64,000 bases of DNA from Prevotella sp. (GTDB lineage Bacteria; Bacteroidota; Bacteroidia; Bacteroidales; Bacteroidaceae), in NCBI GenBank assembly GCA_022773825.1, contig JALFOF010000009.1:25811-89810 (forward strand), read 5' to 3'. The position numbers were made by a program, and so were the translations under genes. The notes beneath the pieces were generated by a model. That model was not told the DNA's origin and did not search any database. It saw nothing but the letters and a program-made list of their open reading frames with translations. Each line of letters begins with the position of its first letter. Position 1 is the first letter of the stretch. This document shows positions 8,431 through 17,777 of this stretch, one piece after another.

Positions 8431-9708
8431 ATGGACGACAACAAAATGCAGGAGCAAGCACCGCAGGCCGGGACAAAGGCGCAGGCGGACGACGCTCTCT
8501 TTCAAAATATGAAGTTCTCGCTCGGCCACGGCTGCGCCAGAGGACTGTGCGCACGTGGCGTTTCGCGCAGTGACCACCAGCTGAACACCTACGACTGGCT
8601 GGCAGACGTGCCGGGAAACACCGAAAGCACTGACCTCGTGGAGGTGCAGTTCAAGAATACGAGGAAGGGATACTACCACAACGTCAACGGTCTCGACTTG
8701 AAAAAAGGCGACTGGGTGGCGGTGGAGTCGAACCCAGGGCACGACATCGGCGTGGTGTCGCTGACGGGACGACTCGTGGAACTGCAACTGAAGAAGGCAT
8801 ACCTCAAGCCGGGGGAGGAGACGAGGAAGGTTTACCGACTGGCTAAGGAGAGCGACATGGACAGGTACTACGAGGCAAAGAGCCGCGAGGAAGCTACCAT
8901 GATACAGAGCCGACAGATAGCGAAAGACCTCGGACTGCAGATGAAGATAGGCGACGTGGAGTATCAGGGCGACGGCAACAAAGCGATATTCTACTACATT
9001 GCCGACGAACGCGTGGACTTCAGGCAGCTCATTAAGGTGCTCGCCGAGACCTTCCACGTGCGCATAGAGATGAAGCAGATAGGAGCAAGGCAGGAGGCCG
9101 GGCGCATAGGCGGTACGGGACCATGCGGCAGGGAACTGTGCTGTGCCACGTGGATGAAGAGCTTTTCAAGCGTCAGCACCAACGCGGCACGCTTCCAGGA
9201 CATATCGCCAAACCCGCAGAAGCTGGCAGGGATGTGCGCCAAACTGAAGTGCTGCCTCAACTACGAGGTGGATTGCTACATGGAGGCAAGCAAGAAACTG
9301 CCTCCGCGCGACGCGGTGCTGGAGACCCTTGACAACGAGTACTACCTCTTCAAGCAGGACATACTGTCGGGCATGGTGACCTATTCGACCGACAAACGCC
9401 TGGCGGCAAATCTTGAAACCATTACCGCCGCACGCGCCAGGGAGGTGATAGCAATGAACAAAGAGGGCAGGAAACCACTCTCGCTGGCAGAGGATGAGAA
9501 GCAGAAAGAGCCGGAAAAGTCGAAGGACTTGCTTGATGGTGCGGACTTGACGCGCTTCGATTCTGCCAAGAAAAAGAAGAAACGCAAAAAGAATAAGGGC
9601 AACGCGGCAGGGACGGCAAAGGCATCTGCCAACGGCAACGGTGGCGCGCAGCCCAAGGGTGACGGCAACGGCAAGGCGGTAAAAGCGAAAGGTGAGAACA
9701 AGGAATGA
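8431..9708 (+). CDS. ricT: PSP1/RicT-like iron-sulfur regulatory protein
   Basis: Member of the YaaT/RicT (PSP1 C-terminal domain) family. In Bacillus subtilis RicT works with RicA and RicF in an Fe-S complex affecting mRNA processing; the role in Bacteroidetes is less clear. Conserved cysteine groups are visible: HGCARGLCARG near residue 30, GPCGRELCC near 230 and MCAKLKCCLNYE near 270. The PSP1 domain covers roughly 60-160. The last 60 residues form a Lys/Asn/Gly-rich tail (KKKKKRKKNKGN) that looks disordered and could bind RNA. It follows holB by 63 bp and overlaps the next frame (gldH) by 17 bp, implying coupled expression. Confidence 0.88.
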   Translation: MDDNKMQEQAPQAGTKAQADDALFQNMKFSLGHGCARGLCARGVSRSDHQLNTYDWLADVPGNTESTDLVEVQFKNTRKGYYHNVNGLDLKKGDWVAVESNPGHDIGVVSLTGRLVELQLKKAYLKPGEETRKVYRLAKESDMDRYYEAKSREEATMIQSRQIAKDLGLQMKIGDVEYQGDGNKAIFYYIADERVDFRQLIKVLAETFHVRIEMKQIGARQEAGRIGGTGPCGRELCCATWMKSFSSVSTNAARFQDISPNPQKLAGMCAKLKCCLNYEVDCYMEASKKLPPRDAVLETLDNEYYLFKQDILSGMVTYSTDKRLAANLETITAARAREVIAMNKEGRKPLSLAEDEKQKEPEKSKDLLDGADLTRFDSAKKKKKRKKNKGNAAGTAKASANGNGGAQPKGDGNGKAVKAKGENKE

Positions 9709-10183
9709 CATAGTAAGACTGCCGCGAGGACGTAACGCGGTCGTGGGAATGGTGCTATGCCTGCTCTGCGCCTGCTCTACTGTACCCGCATACCATCACT
9801 ATGAGCACGTGGCAGAGGAGGGATGGGACAAGCGCGACACCATGGTGTTCAGCGTGGACACCATCGTTCGCCCTGGAAGATACGTCACCTCGCTGTGCGT
9901 CAGGACCGATGCCACCTACCCATACCGCAACCTCTCTGTCAGAGTGGCGCGGCAATTAGGACAAGCAGGTGGCGCGGTGACGCGGAGAGTGGACTTCGAC
10001 ATAACACGCGAGAATGGCACTCGGAATGGAAACGGCATAACATACTACACATACGAGAAAGCCATAGACACGCTGGAGCTGAGGCCGGGCGACTCGCTGG
10101 CGGTGAAGGTAGCCCACAACATGAGAGGCGAGACGGTGACAGGCGTGACGGATGTGGGAGTAAAAGTAGCGCTGGAAGAATAA
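9692..10183 (+). CDS. gldH: Gliding motility lipoprotein GldH
   Basis: Small outer-envelope lipoprotein GldH, needed for gliding in Flavobacterium and retained in many T9SS-bearing Bacteroidetes. An Arg-rich N-terminus, a short hydrophobic run and a lipobox-like LCAC (Cys28 of the GTG-started form) predict a lipoprotein. The body is beta-rich (FSVDTIVRPGRYVTSLCVRTDATYPYRNL), as in GldH. Start is uncertain: GTG at 9692 overlaps ricT by 17 bp and gives 163 residues, while ATG at 9749 gives 144 but a very short n-region. porX follows 29 bp downstream, supporting a T9SS context. Confidence 0.85.
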   Translation: MRTRNDIVRLPRGRNAVVGMVLCLLCACSTVPAYHHYEHVAEEGWDKRDTMVFSVDTIVRPGRYVTSLCVRTDATYPYRNLSVRVARQLGQAGGAVTRRVDFDITRENGTRNGNGITYYTYEKAIDTLELRPGDSLAVKVAHNMRGETVTGVTDVGVKVALEE

Positions 10184-10212
10184 ATACAGGTAAAAGGTAA
10201 AACGAGGATGGC

Positions 10213-11769
10213 ATGAAAGTGAAGATTCTTTGGGTGGACGACGAGATAGAACATCTGCGCGCCCACATACTGCTTCTTGAGAAAAAAGGCTACGATGTCG
10301 TGGTGGTCAACAACGGACTTGACGCTATTGAACAGTGTCAGCAGCAGACTTTCGACCTTGTTTTGCTTGATGAGATGATGCCAGGTTTAACGGGGCTGGA
10401 GACATTGCAGCGTATCAAGGAGGTGCAACCGCAGACACCGGTGGTAATGGTGACAAAGAGTGAGGAGGAGGACATAATGGATCAGGCCATAGGGTCTAAG
10501 ATAGCCGACTACCTTATAAAGCCTGTGAACCCCATGCAGATACTGCTCGCGCTGAAAAAACATGTGCATCAGAAAGAGATAGTTACCGAGGTGACGCAGC
10601 AGAGCTATCAGCAATCGTTCATGGATATATCAATGCAGATAGCTGACTGCCGCACATTCAGCGACTGGCGCGATGTGTACAAGCGGTTGGTGAGATGGGA
10701 ATTGGAGCTGGCCGCTACGGAAAGCACCATGACGGAGATGCTGAAGACGCAGAAGGAAGAGGCTAACAACGGCTTCGCCAAGTTCATAAGGAAACACTAC
10801 ATAGACTGGGTGACACCGGGAGCGAAGGCTCTTGACAAACCGTTGATGTCCAACAGGATATTCCCGGACTGCGTGTTCCCGACGCTGAGCAACGGCGAAA
10901 AGGTGTTCCTCATTGTGATAGACAACTTCAGATACGACCAGTGGAGGGTGCTGGCAGAGGAAATTGGCGATATGTTCGACATAGAGGAAGACCTGTACCT
11001 CAGCATACTACCCACGGCAACGCAGTATGCTCGAAACGCTATTTTCTCGGGATTAATGCCGCAACAGATAGCGGAGATGTTCCCGGAACTATGGGTGGAC
11101 GAAGACGAGGAGGAGGGAAAGAACCTCAATGAGTCACCGCTGATAAGGACACAGATAGAGAGATACCGACGGAAAGATACCTTCTCATACCACAAAATCA
11201 ACGACTCTCAGGGGGCAGACAAGCTGATGCAGCAGTTCAAAAGCCTTGAGAAATACGACTTGAATGTGGTGGTTATCAACTTCATCGATATGCTTTCACA
11301 CGCCAGGACGGAGTCGAAGATGGTGCGGGAGCTTGCCAGTGACGAGGCGGCTTACCGCAGTATAACGCTCTCTTGGTTCAGACACAGCGTGCTGAAAGAG
11401 TTCTTTGCCGCGCTGGCACAGACGGACTACCGTGTCATTCTCACCACAGACCATGGCTCAATACGCTGCAACCGCCCCGTGAAGATTATCGGCGACAAGA
11501 ACACGAACACCAACCTGAGGTATAAACTGGGGCGCAATCTCAGCTGTCAGTCAAAGGATGTGTTCGAGATTGTCAATCCGAAGCAGGTGCAACTGCCTGC
11601 GCCTAACATCTCGACCACGTATGTCTTTGCAACGGGCAACGACTTCTTTGCCTATCCAAACAACTACAATCACTATGCGCAGTACTACCGCGATACCTTC
11701 CAGCACGGCGGTATCTCGATGGAAGAGATGATAATTCCGCTCATCAGTATGAAGGGACGAAAGAAATAA
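10213..11769 (+). CDS. porX: PorX: response regulator with PglZ phosphatase-like domain
   Basis: Response regulator of the PorXY system, which controls T9SS genes in Porphyromonas gingivalis. The receiver domain (1-120) has the acidic pair in WVDDE (Asp9-10), the phospho-acceptor Asp53 in LLDEMMPG, Thr81 and Lys103. A helical linker leads to a PglZ/alkaline-phosphatase-like domain (about 200-518) with likely metal ligands in VIDNFRYDQWR, TDHGS and HGGISMEE. There is no DNA-binding domain, as in PorX. It lies between gldH and tsaE (4-bp gap to the latter). The partner kinase PorY is not in this window. Confidence 0.93.
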   Translation: MKVKILWVDDEIEHLRAHILLLEKKGYDVVVVNNGLDAIEQCQQQTFDLVLLDEMMPGLTGLETLQRIKEVQPQTPVVMVTKSEEEDIMDQAIGSKIADYLIKPVNPMQILLALKKHVHQKEIVTEVTQQSYQQSFMDISMQIADCRTFSDWRDVYKRLVRWELELAATESTMTEMLKTQKEEANNGFAKFIRKHYIDWVTPGAKALDKPLMSNRIFPDCVFPTLSNGEKVFLIVIDNFRYDQWRVLAEEIGDMFDIEEDLYLSILPTATQYARNAIFSGLMPQQIAEMFPELWVDEDEEEGKNLNESPLIRTQIERYRRKDTFSYHKINDSQGADKLMQQFKSLEKYDLNVVVINFIDMLSHARTESKMVRELASDEAAYRSITLSWFRHSVLKEFFAALAQTDYRVILTTDHGSIRCNRPVKIIGDKNTNTNLRYKLGRNLSCQSKDVFEIVNPKQVQLPAPNISTTYVFATGNDFFAYPNNYNHYAQYYRDTFQHGGISMEEMIIPLISMKGRKK

Positions 11770-11773
11770 AACT

Positions 11774-12187
11774 ATGCAACTGACAATAAAATCCATAGAG
11801 ACAATACGCGAGACGGCACGCGATTTCATTACCGCCATAAAGGGAAAAGGCACCTGTCTCGCCTTTTACGCACCGATGGGAGCGGGCAAAACCACTTTCA
11901 TAAAGGCGCTATGCGAGGAGCTTGGCGTGGAGGATGTCATCACTTCGCCCACCTTCGCCATAATAAACGAATACACTGACGGAGCGGGAGAGCCGATATA
12001 CCACTTCGATTTCTATCGTATCAAGAAGCTGGAGGAGGTATATGACATGGGTTGCGATGACTATTTCTACAGCGGAAGCTACTGCTTCATGGAGTGGCCC
12101 GAACTGATTGAGGAGGCGTTGCCCGACGATGTGCTGAGGATTACCATCACTCCGCGGGACGACGGCTCAAGGATTATAGAGTTCTGA
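11774..12187 (+). CDS. tsaE: tRNA threonylcarbamoyladenosine protein TsaE
   Basis: P-loop ATPase that works with TsaB and TsaD to make t6A37 on ANN-decoding tRNAs. The Walker A motif is APMGAGKTT (about 33-41), followed by VITSPTFAIINEY, where SPTF is the family signature, and the HFDFYRI segment. Length (137) is normal. It closes the holB-to-tsaE run and is followed by a strong terminator at 12208-12260. tsaE next to porX also occurs in flavobacteria. Confidence 0.95.
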   Translation: MQLTIKSIETIRETARDFITAIKGKGTCLAFYAPMGAGKTTFIKALCEELGVEDVITSPTFAIINEYTDGAGEPIYHFDFYRIKKLEEVYDMGCDDYFYSGSYCFMEWPELIEEALPDDVLRITITPRDDGSRIIEF

Positions 12188-12207
12188 CATAGTAGTGACG
12201 GCACGAT

Positions 12208-12260
12208 AAAAGCCCCGGCGGCATTGCATGGATATGTTCCTGCTATGCCGCCGGGGCTTT
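12208..12260. terminator. Bidirectional terminator between tsaE and trxA
   Basis: A 14-bp perfect stem (12211-12224 with 12245-12258, AGCCCCGGCGGCAT), extended by A:T pairs at both ends, has A runs on the left and T runs on the right. It can end tsaE (plus) and trxA (minus) transcripts. Confidence 0.9.
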
Positions 12261-12281
12261 GTCTTTCAGTGATGCCTGCGC

Positions 12282-12596
12282 TTACAGGTTGGCATCGAAC
12301 TTCTCTCGCAGCTTTACCTTGTTGGCCGCGCCCACGAATTTGTCCACGAGCTGCCCGTTCTTGAAGAACAATAGCGTGGGAATGTTGCGGATACCATACT
12401 CCGCTGCCAGCTCCTCGCTCTCTTCAACGTTGCACTTTCCTACCACGAGCCTGCCGTCATACTCATCCGCAAGCTGTGAGATGATAGGCGAAATCATCTT
12501 GCATGGCCCGCACCATTCTGCCCAAAAGTCCACTACTAAGGGCAGGTTTCCGTTCTTAAGAGAATCGAAATTCTCGCTTGTCACTACTACTTCCAT
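12282..12596 (-). CDS. trxA: Thioredoxin
   Basis: Canonical cytoplasmic thioredoxin of 104 residues with the WCGPCK active site (Cys29, Cys32) and the conserved NIPTLLFFKNGQ cis-proline loop. There is no signal peptide, so it is a cytoplasmic disulfide reductase. It is 33 bp downstream of porW on the same strand and probably shares its transcript. Confidence 0.97.
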   Translation of the reverse strand: MEVVVTSENFDSLKNGNLPLVVDFWAEWCGPCKMISPIISQLADEYDGRLVVGKCNVEESEELAAEYGIRNIPTLLFFKNGQLVDKFVGAANKVKLREKFDANL

Positions 12597-12629
12597 ATTA
12601 AATCTGTTTGTTATACTGTTATTAAATCG

Positions 12630-15600
12630 TCAGAATCCGTCGAGTTCATAGTACTCATCCTCCAGCTCTTCGGTAGATGTCTTGCCGTCATCCACCACTA
12701 TTATCTCCTCGTCGTCGGTGCTTTCGGATGGTTTCCCACCTGCGTCGTCCACTACAATGATATCTTCCTGCGGCGCATCCTCCTGCTTTTCCTCGCTATA
12801 TGGGATAGTTATGGCGTCGTCATCGCCTTGCTCCCGCGCTGGTTCCTCTATCGGAATGTCCAGCGTCGCGGGCTCTTCCGCGGCTTGTTCGCCATCTTCC
12901 GGCACGGTTATCACGTTGTCTTCCGCCTTCTCCGGCATCGTTTCCTCCGGCACTGTGATGCTGTCTTGCGGCATAACAATCTCCGTTTCCGCCGGTATCG
13001 GTATCAGGTCTTCCTCGTCAAGCTGCTCTTTCTCCTTCGGTTCGGTAGGCTTCGCTCCTCCCGGCGCTACCTCCTCCGTGGGTAATGCCGGCTTCACCGT
13101 GTCTTCTTCCTGCTCGTTTTCCTCCTTCACCTTTACGGGTTCGTAAAGCTGTTCGGGGTTAACCACGGGCAGAGGGGCGAAGTTCTTGACGTAGAAAGCG
13201 TCGTAGTCATTGTAGCTAAACCTGCTGCCTATCAGCTCAAGGTTATCTTTACTTATCACGATAGCCCTGCTTTTCCCCGCCGTTTGTTTGATACCCTCCT
13301 GTTGGAGCAGCATCTTTGCGTACTGACGAGCCTCGTTAAAGTTGCGGAAACCGCTGACTGTGAGGTGGTGCATGCCGTAAACATCCTCGATAGTGAGGTC
13401 AAAATTTCTCACAAGGAAGCTGGTAAAGTTGTAGCGTGCCATCTGAAACAGCAACTTGTTCTCGTCGATTGAGTCGGGAGGGTATGCCATTATGAACATG
13501 AAGTCAGTGTTACGCTCGGGCGAGAACTCCTTGTTCGCCACGCTGTCAGCACCTTCCAGCACCATGTTGCGCCTGTCCCATACGTTGGAGAGGTCGAATT
13601 TAGCTCCCCGTAGCCTTCTTCCCGCTTTGACACCGTTTATTATCATGCCCGCCATCTCTGCCACCTGACTCTGCGGATAGTCCTTTACAACCTTCTCCAT
13701 AGCCTTCAGACACTCGTCGTGGTAGCCGTCATTGAGGCGTGTAAGGCCCTCGATAAAGATAAATCTGTCGCGGTTGTCGCCGAGAGGGAAGCGTTTTTCT
13801 GACACGGAAGCGTTGCCATACACCTCTTGGAAGCGGTCTTCCTTGAAGGCGTTGTATGTCGCTCCGTACAAAGAATCCTCCAGATGCTTGCCGAAACGCG
13901 CGTTGTCGGCGAAGTAAGGGTCGGTCAGTACCGTTGTCAGTTGTGACTCAGGGCACTCCGTTTTCAGTTTTTCTATGTATTTCTGCGCCTCGTCCGTCTG
14001 CCCTTTTCGTGAGTATAGCAGGAAGAGGTGGTAGTAAACCTCGTCTTTCGGCGTAAAGTCTGGGTAGTCGTTCATCAGCCTCAGGAAGGCTTTCTCGCTG
14101 AGGGCGAGGTTGTCAAGCTTGTCTTTGAAGATTATGGCGGAGTGCGTCAAGCCGTCTTTTATTATCTCATTGCTCTCTGCCAGCGCCTCTTCGGTGAAAG
14201 GAATCTGTGCCAAGTAGAACTCTCTCTTGTGCGGATTGTTCACCGCGGAGTCCATCTTCTCCTCCTCCGCCTGTCGCGTTTCCTCCACGGCGGCTATGGA
14301 GTCGCGTTGCTCTGGCGTCAGTTGCGTAGTGTCAGGCTCGTCAAATTCGAAGTCTCCCACCACGGTTTTGTTGTATCGTTGCCAGTTATCTTTGTTCTCA
14401 CGCTTACCCCATGTACGCATGAACACCTGCTTTCCCTGCTGCACAAGCTGCGGGTTGTAGAAGTACCACGCAGTGTTCTTGTTCTGAGTGGTAGGCTGTC
14501 GCAGTGTGTTGTCCGTGGCTTTGTTGCCGAGCTGACTGCCGTATTTCTGCTGTCTTTGCAGCGCTTCCTCCTCGGCAGCCTTGGCTTCCTCCTCCTTTTC
14601 CTTCTTCTTCAAAGCCTCTATCACGCGGTCTATCGCCTCGTTGCGTTCCTTCTCGTCCATCTTTGCCAGTGCTTGCAGCGAGTCCTGCAGGTGCACCGCG
14701 TCGGTGTAAGGCACCAGTTCGTCAAGCACTTTGGAGCGTTCCGCCAGCATATCGTAGTCCTTTCGCTCCTTGTCCAGCAAGCCAATGGCCTCGCCGTAGC
14801 ACCGTTTCGCGTCGCTATAACGTTCCATCTGCCAGTACAGGTCGCCGAGGTGCAGCAGCAATACGCCCTTCTCTATGCCCGAGCGTGTAGCCTTTTCGTT
14901 GCCCGTCTCGTATGCCGCTATGGCGTGCAGCGTGTCTTTCTCTGCCAGATATATGTTGCCTATGGCGTAATACACCTGGTCGAGATAGTCCTTGTTGTTA
15001 TCGTTGCGTGCCATGCGGCGCAGCCTTCCTATCATCTTCTTTGCCTGTCCGGCCGCTGACACCTCCGTCATTGCGATGCGTGCGTTGAACTCCAGCTCGT
15101 AGGGAGGGTTCTGTCTCACCACTTTCTTGAACGCGTTGTACGCCTCCTGCCTGTTGCCCATCGCGGCTTCTATCTGTCCCAGGAGGAAATATTCGCGTGC
15201 CCTCTGCTTGGAACGCATCTCGTGGCGTATCACCTTACGCAGATATTCCGCCGCTTTAGGCAAGTCTTCCGTGTGCAGATAGTAGTCGCACAAGGTGTAG
15301 TCCCACTCTTTCTGCGCCCTCCAGTCTATGCTGTCGCGCTGCATATTGCGTATCACGTCCTCCGCGTCATATAGCCAATCGCTCTCCACGTAGCACTTTG
15401 CGAGCCATGCCCTCGCCTTGCCGTATATGGCAGGCTGCCCCTTATACAGGCGTGACATATAGGAGAATGTCGCCGCCGCCTCGTCGAACTTACCCTGATA
15501 GAACTGCGACCGCCCCATGAGCATCCATGCCTTCCACAGGAAGGGGTTATATTCCTTCCTCGACAGCCACTCAATGTCCTTCTCCGTCTTGCGGCGGTTC

Positions 15601-15932
15601 TTCTTCCATTCGGGCTTCGCCTTGATGCTGTGCATCTGTATCGCCTTCTTACTCTTTGTGATAGCTATCTCGTAGTTCGCGCTTCCGAGTTCGCGGCTCG
15701 CCTTGTTTCCCACCGTGTAGAGGGGCAAGCGCTCCGTGTAGTTGTCCTTGTTGCCGTTCTCTTTCTCCAGCGATGCGTCGATGTATGCCACCGTACCATT
15801 GTAGTATGTGTTGTACTTCGCCGTGAAACCGTGCCAGAAACGCGTCATGCCCGTGTTCTTCTTTGTGGAACACGAGACAGCCGCCAGTACGAGGCAGAGC
15901 ACCAGCAGAGTATGGGGCAGTATCTTTCTCAA
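12630..15932 (-). CDS. porW: PorW/SprE-like T9SS TPR lipoprotein
   Basis: Large TPR lipoprotein of the PorW/SprE type, required for T9SS secretion in P. gingivalis and gliding in Flavobacterium. The signal peptide ends in the lipobox AVSC (Cys21). The next segment, MTRFWHGFTAKYNTYYNG, is typical of SprE/PorW. TPR-like helices fill about 130-400 and 600-760, with a Glu/Lys-rich stretch near 430-460. The last 120 residues are strongly acidic and Pro/Glu/Asp-rich. Length (1100) is on the long side. It starts 9 bp after aroA. Together with gldH and porX within 6 kb it marks this region as T9SS-related. Confidence 0.88.
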   Translation of the reverse strand: MRKILPHTLLVLCLVLAAVSCSTKKNTGMTRFWHGFTAKYNTYYNGTVAYIDASLEKENGNKDNYTERLPLYTVGNKASRELGSANYEIAITKSKKAIQMHSIKAKPEWKKNRRKTEKDIEWLSRKEYNPFLWKAWMLMGRSQFYQGKFDEAAATFSYMSRLYKGQPAIYGKARAWLAKCYVESDWLYDAEDVIRNMQRDSIDWRAQKEWDYTLCDYYLHTEDLPKAAEYLRKVIRHEMRSKQRAREYFLLGQIEAAMGNRQEAYNAFKKVVRQNPPYELEFNARIAMTEVSAAGQAKKMIGRLRRMARNDNNKDYLDQVYYAIGNIYLAEKDTLHAIAAYETGNEKATRSGIEKGVLLLHLGDLYWQMERYSDAKRCYGEAIGLLDKERKDYDMLAERSKVLDELVPYTDAVHLQDSLQALAKMDEKERNEAIDRVIEALKKKEKEEEAKAAEEEALQRQQKYGSQLGNKATDNTLRQPTTQNKNTAWYFYNPQLVQQGKQVFMRTWGKRENKDNWQRYNKTVVGDFEFDEPDTTQLTPEQRDSIAAVEETRQAEEEKMDSAVNNPHKREFYLAQIPFTEEALAESNEIIKDGLTHSAIIFKDKLDNLALSEKAFLRLMNDYPDFTPKDEVYYHLFLLYSRKGQTDEAQKYIEKLKTECPESQLTTVLTDPYFADNARFGKHLEDSLYGATYNAFKEDRFQEVYGNASVSEKRFPLGDNRDRFIFIEGLTRLNDGYHDECLKAMEKVVKDYPQSQVAEMAGMIINGVKAGRRLRGAKFDLSNVWDRRNMVLEGADSVANKEFSPERNTDFMFIMAYPPDSIDENKLLFQMARYNFTSFLVRNFDLTIEDVYGMHHLTVSGFRNFNEARQYAKMLLQQEGIKQTAGKSRAIVISKDNLELIGSRFSYNDYDAFYVKNFAPLPVVNPEQLYEPVKVKEENEQEEDTVKPALPTEEVAPGGAKPTEPKEKEQLDEEDLIPIPAETEIVMPQDSITVPEETMPEKAEDNVITVPEDGEQAAEEPATLDIPIEEPAREQGDDDAITIPYSEEKQEDAPQEDIIVVDDAGGKPSESTDDEEIIVVDDGKTSTEELEDEYYELDGF

Positions 15933-15941
15933 ATCTTTGTC

Positions 15942-17198
15942 TTAGTCCTTTATTTCGTCAATCGTCCACCCCGCCTTCCTCAGGTCGTCCCAGAAGTGCG
16001 GGTAGCTCTTTGATACCACGCCGGGGTTGATTATCCTCAGTCCGGGGAATACTATCGCCGCCGGCGCGAAAGCCATCGCCATGCGGTGGTCCTCATAAGT
16101 GTCTATGGCGGGGTCGGGTAGTGGCTCGCAGCGTGTGCCGTCCCATGAGAGCGCGCCCTCCTCCGTGTCGTCGAGCACGTAGCCCAGTTTCGACATCTCG
16201 TATTTCAGCGCTGCTATGCGGTCTGTCTCCTTAATGCGCAGCGTCTGCAGTCCGGTGAAGCGGAAAGGCACGCCCAGCAGTGCCGTCGTCACTACCACTG
16301 TCTGCGCCAGGTCGGGCTGGTTCACGAAGTCAAAGTCAAACCTTGGCAGTGTCATGCGTTGCGCCTTCAGCGTCACGGTGGTAGGCTTGCGCTGCCCCTT
16401 CTCGCCGAATTTCGTCTTGATACCGAGCATCATAAAGATGTATCGTATGGCGGAGTCGCCCTGCCTGCTGCCGTCCGTCAGTCCGGGCAGGCGCACTTCG
16501 CTGTCGCTGTCGCCCAGCAACGCGAGCATCTCATACCAATATGACGATGCGCTCCAGTCGTTCTCAATGAAGAATGGCACCGCTTTGTACGGCTGCGGCT
16601 TCACCACTATGGTGGAAGAATCTTCCCATTCCACGTCCGCTCCATACTCCTGCATGGTGCATATAGTGAGGTCTATGTACGGGCGCGATATTATCTCGCC
16701 CGTGAGGTGCAGCGTCAGTCCGTTCTTCATCACCGGCCCTATCATCAGCAGTGCGGAGATATACTGCGAAGACACGTTGCCCGCTATGTCGAGCCTGCCT
16801 CCGTCCAGCTGCTTTCCCCTTACTTTCAGTGGCGGAAACCCTTCCTCACCCATGTATTCTATCTCTGCTCCGAGGTCCCTTAGCGCCTCCACCAACACGG
16901 AGACGGGGCGGTGCTTCATGCGCTCCGTACCCGTTATGACGTGTTCGCCGCTACCTACGGCCAGCAGTGCCGTAGTGAAACGCATTGCCGTGCCCGCCGC
17001 CTTCACGTCAATCTCGTAGGGCATATCGCGCAACGCCGCCACCATAACGTCGGTGTCGTCGCACCGGCTCAGGTTCTCGGGACGTTCCCCTCCCCCTGCC
17101 AGGGCACTGATGGCGAGCGCACGGTTGCTGATACTCTTCGATGCCGGAAGCGTTATTTCACAGTTTATGCTGCGAGGTGCGGTCAGTATATATTGCAT
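15942..17198 (-). CDS. aroA: EPSP synthase (3-phosphoshikimate 1-carboxyvinyltransferase)
   Basis: Sixth step of the shikimate pathway, joining PEP to shikimate-3-phosphate. The N-terminal LPASKSISNRALAISAL carries the substrate-binding Lys/Ser/Arg, and RIKETDRIAAL is the second family signature near the C-terminal third. Length (418) matches the family. The start fits a promoter at 17226-17256 (TAATTTTG). porW begins 9 bp after the aroA stop, so the two are likely cotranscribed although unrelated in function. Confidence 0.96.
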   Translation of the reverse strand: MQYILTAPRSINCEITLPASKSISNRALAISALAGGGERPENLSRCDDTDVMVAALRDMPYEIDVKAAGTAMRFTTALLAVGSGEHVITGTERMKHRPVSVLVEALRDLGAEIEYMGEEGFPPLKVRGKQLDGGRLDIAGNVSSQYISALLMIGPVMKNGLTLHLTGEIISRPYIDLTICTMQEYGADVEWEDSSTIVVKPQPYKAVPFFIENDWSASSYWYEMLALLGDSDSEVRLPGLTDGSRQGDSAIRYIFMMLGIKTKFGEKGQRKPTTVTLKAQRMTLPRFDFDFVNQPDLAQTVVVTTALLGVPFRFTGLQTLRIKETDRIAALKYEMSKLGYVLDDTEEGALSWDGTRCEPLPDPAIDTYEDHRMAMAFAPAAIVFPGLRIINPGVVSKSYPHFWDDLRKAGWTIDEIKD

Positions 17199-17225
17199 TG
17201 TGTCAAATGGTGTTTATCTGTAAGA

Positions 17226-17256
17226 CAAAATTACGACATCTTTCGCATATCAGCAA
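17226..17256 (-). promoter_or_regulatory. Promoter of aroA-porW-trxA
   Basis: On the minus strand, TAATTTTG (17226-17233) has TTG 20 bp upstream (17254-17256). The aroA ATG lies 35 bp from the start of the -7 box. Confidence 0.7.
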
Positions 17257-17315
17257 ACAATATCATATAAATTTTCTCTATTTCACATTTTTTCATCAAA
17301 AAGGTCGCAAAAGAT

Positions 17316-17346
17316 TTGGCAGGCTCAGAAATTCTATGTAACTTTG
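17316..17346 (+). promoter_or_regulatory. Promoter of tRNA-Pro
   Basis: TTG at 17316-17318 and TAACTTTG at 17339-17346, 20 bp apart. The tRNA begins 60 bp after the first base of the -7 box. Confidence 0.8.
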
Positions 17347-17398
17347 CACTCGCAAAACGGAGGAGGGGCTTTCCGTAGCCCGTGTCTCCCGCCGCAAT

Positions 17399-17472
17399 CG
17401 GGATGTGGCGCAGTTGGTTAGCGTACGCGTCTGGGGGGCGTGTGGTCGCCAGTTCGAGTCTGGTCATCCCGA
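17399..17472 (+). tRNA. tRNA-Pro (anticodon GGG)
   Basis: A full cloverleaf can be drawn: acceptor CGGGATG (17399-17405) with CATCCCG (17465-17471); D stem 17408-17411 with 17421-17424; anticodon stem 17426-17430 with 17438-17442, loop CTGGGGG and anticodon GGG at 17433-17435; T arm GCCAG-TTCGAGT-CTGGT. The discriminator is A17472. CCA is not encoded. A promoter lies upstream and a terminator directly downstream, so it is a single-gene unit. Confidence 0.95.
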
Positions 17473-17474
17473 CA

Positions 17475-17528
17475 AAACTTGCAAACAGCAGGTCTGAAAC
17501 GTTCAGACGGTTGTTTGCAAGTTTTTTT
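17475..17528 (+). terminator. Terminator of tRNA-Pro
   Basis: ACTTGCAAAC pairs with GTTTGCAAGT, with an inner GTCTGAA/TTCAGAC helix, followed by a run of eight T. Confidence 0.93.
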
Positions 17529-17579
17529 TATGCCAGCATCAAGGCTGCCCTGCCCGTGAGGCGGCGCCGCCCTCGTAAA

Positions 17580-17664
17580 ACAAAAGCATAGCGATTACTG
17601 GGTAATCGCTATGCTTTTGTCTTGTAATCGCTATGCTTTTACCAGGTAATCTCTATGCTTTTGC
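17580..17664. repeat. Array B of the 22-bp-period palindromic element (4 units)
   Basis: Units start at 17580, 17602, 17624 and 17646, exactly 22 bp apart. The first is in the reverse form (AAAAGCATAGCGATTAC core) and the other three are forward (GTAATCGCTATGCTTTT core). The array lies between the tRNA-Pro terminator and the 3' end of cca, where transcription converges. Nothing else is seen in 17529-17777. Confidence 0.93.
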
Positions 17665-17777
17665 GTCGTGCGGCGAATGTGTTGCCGCGGCGAGCCCTGC
17701 GGTGTCGTCCTGCCGTGCCGCCTGTAGTGTGGTGTCTGCTATATGCGAAGGGTGTCACGTCTCAAGGGGTGGGCGTG

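Noticed and set aside
14028..15059. 343-codon open frame antisense to porW
   Set aside because: It is a shadow frame of a gene with strong signal peptide and TPR pattern; the peptide is biased and unrecognisable.
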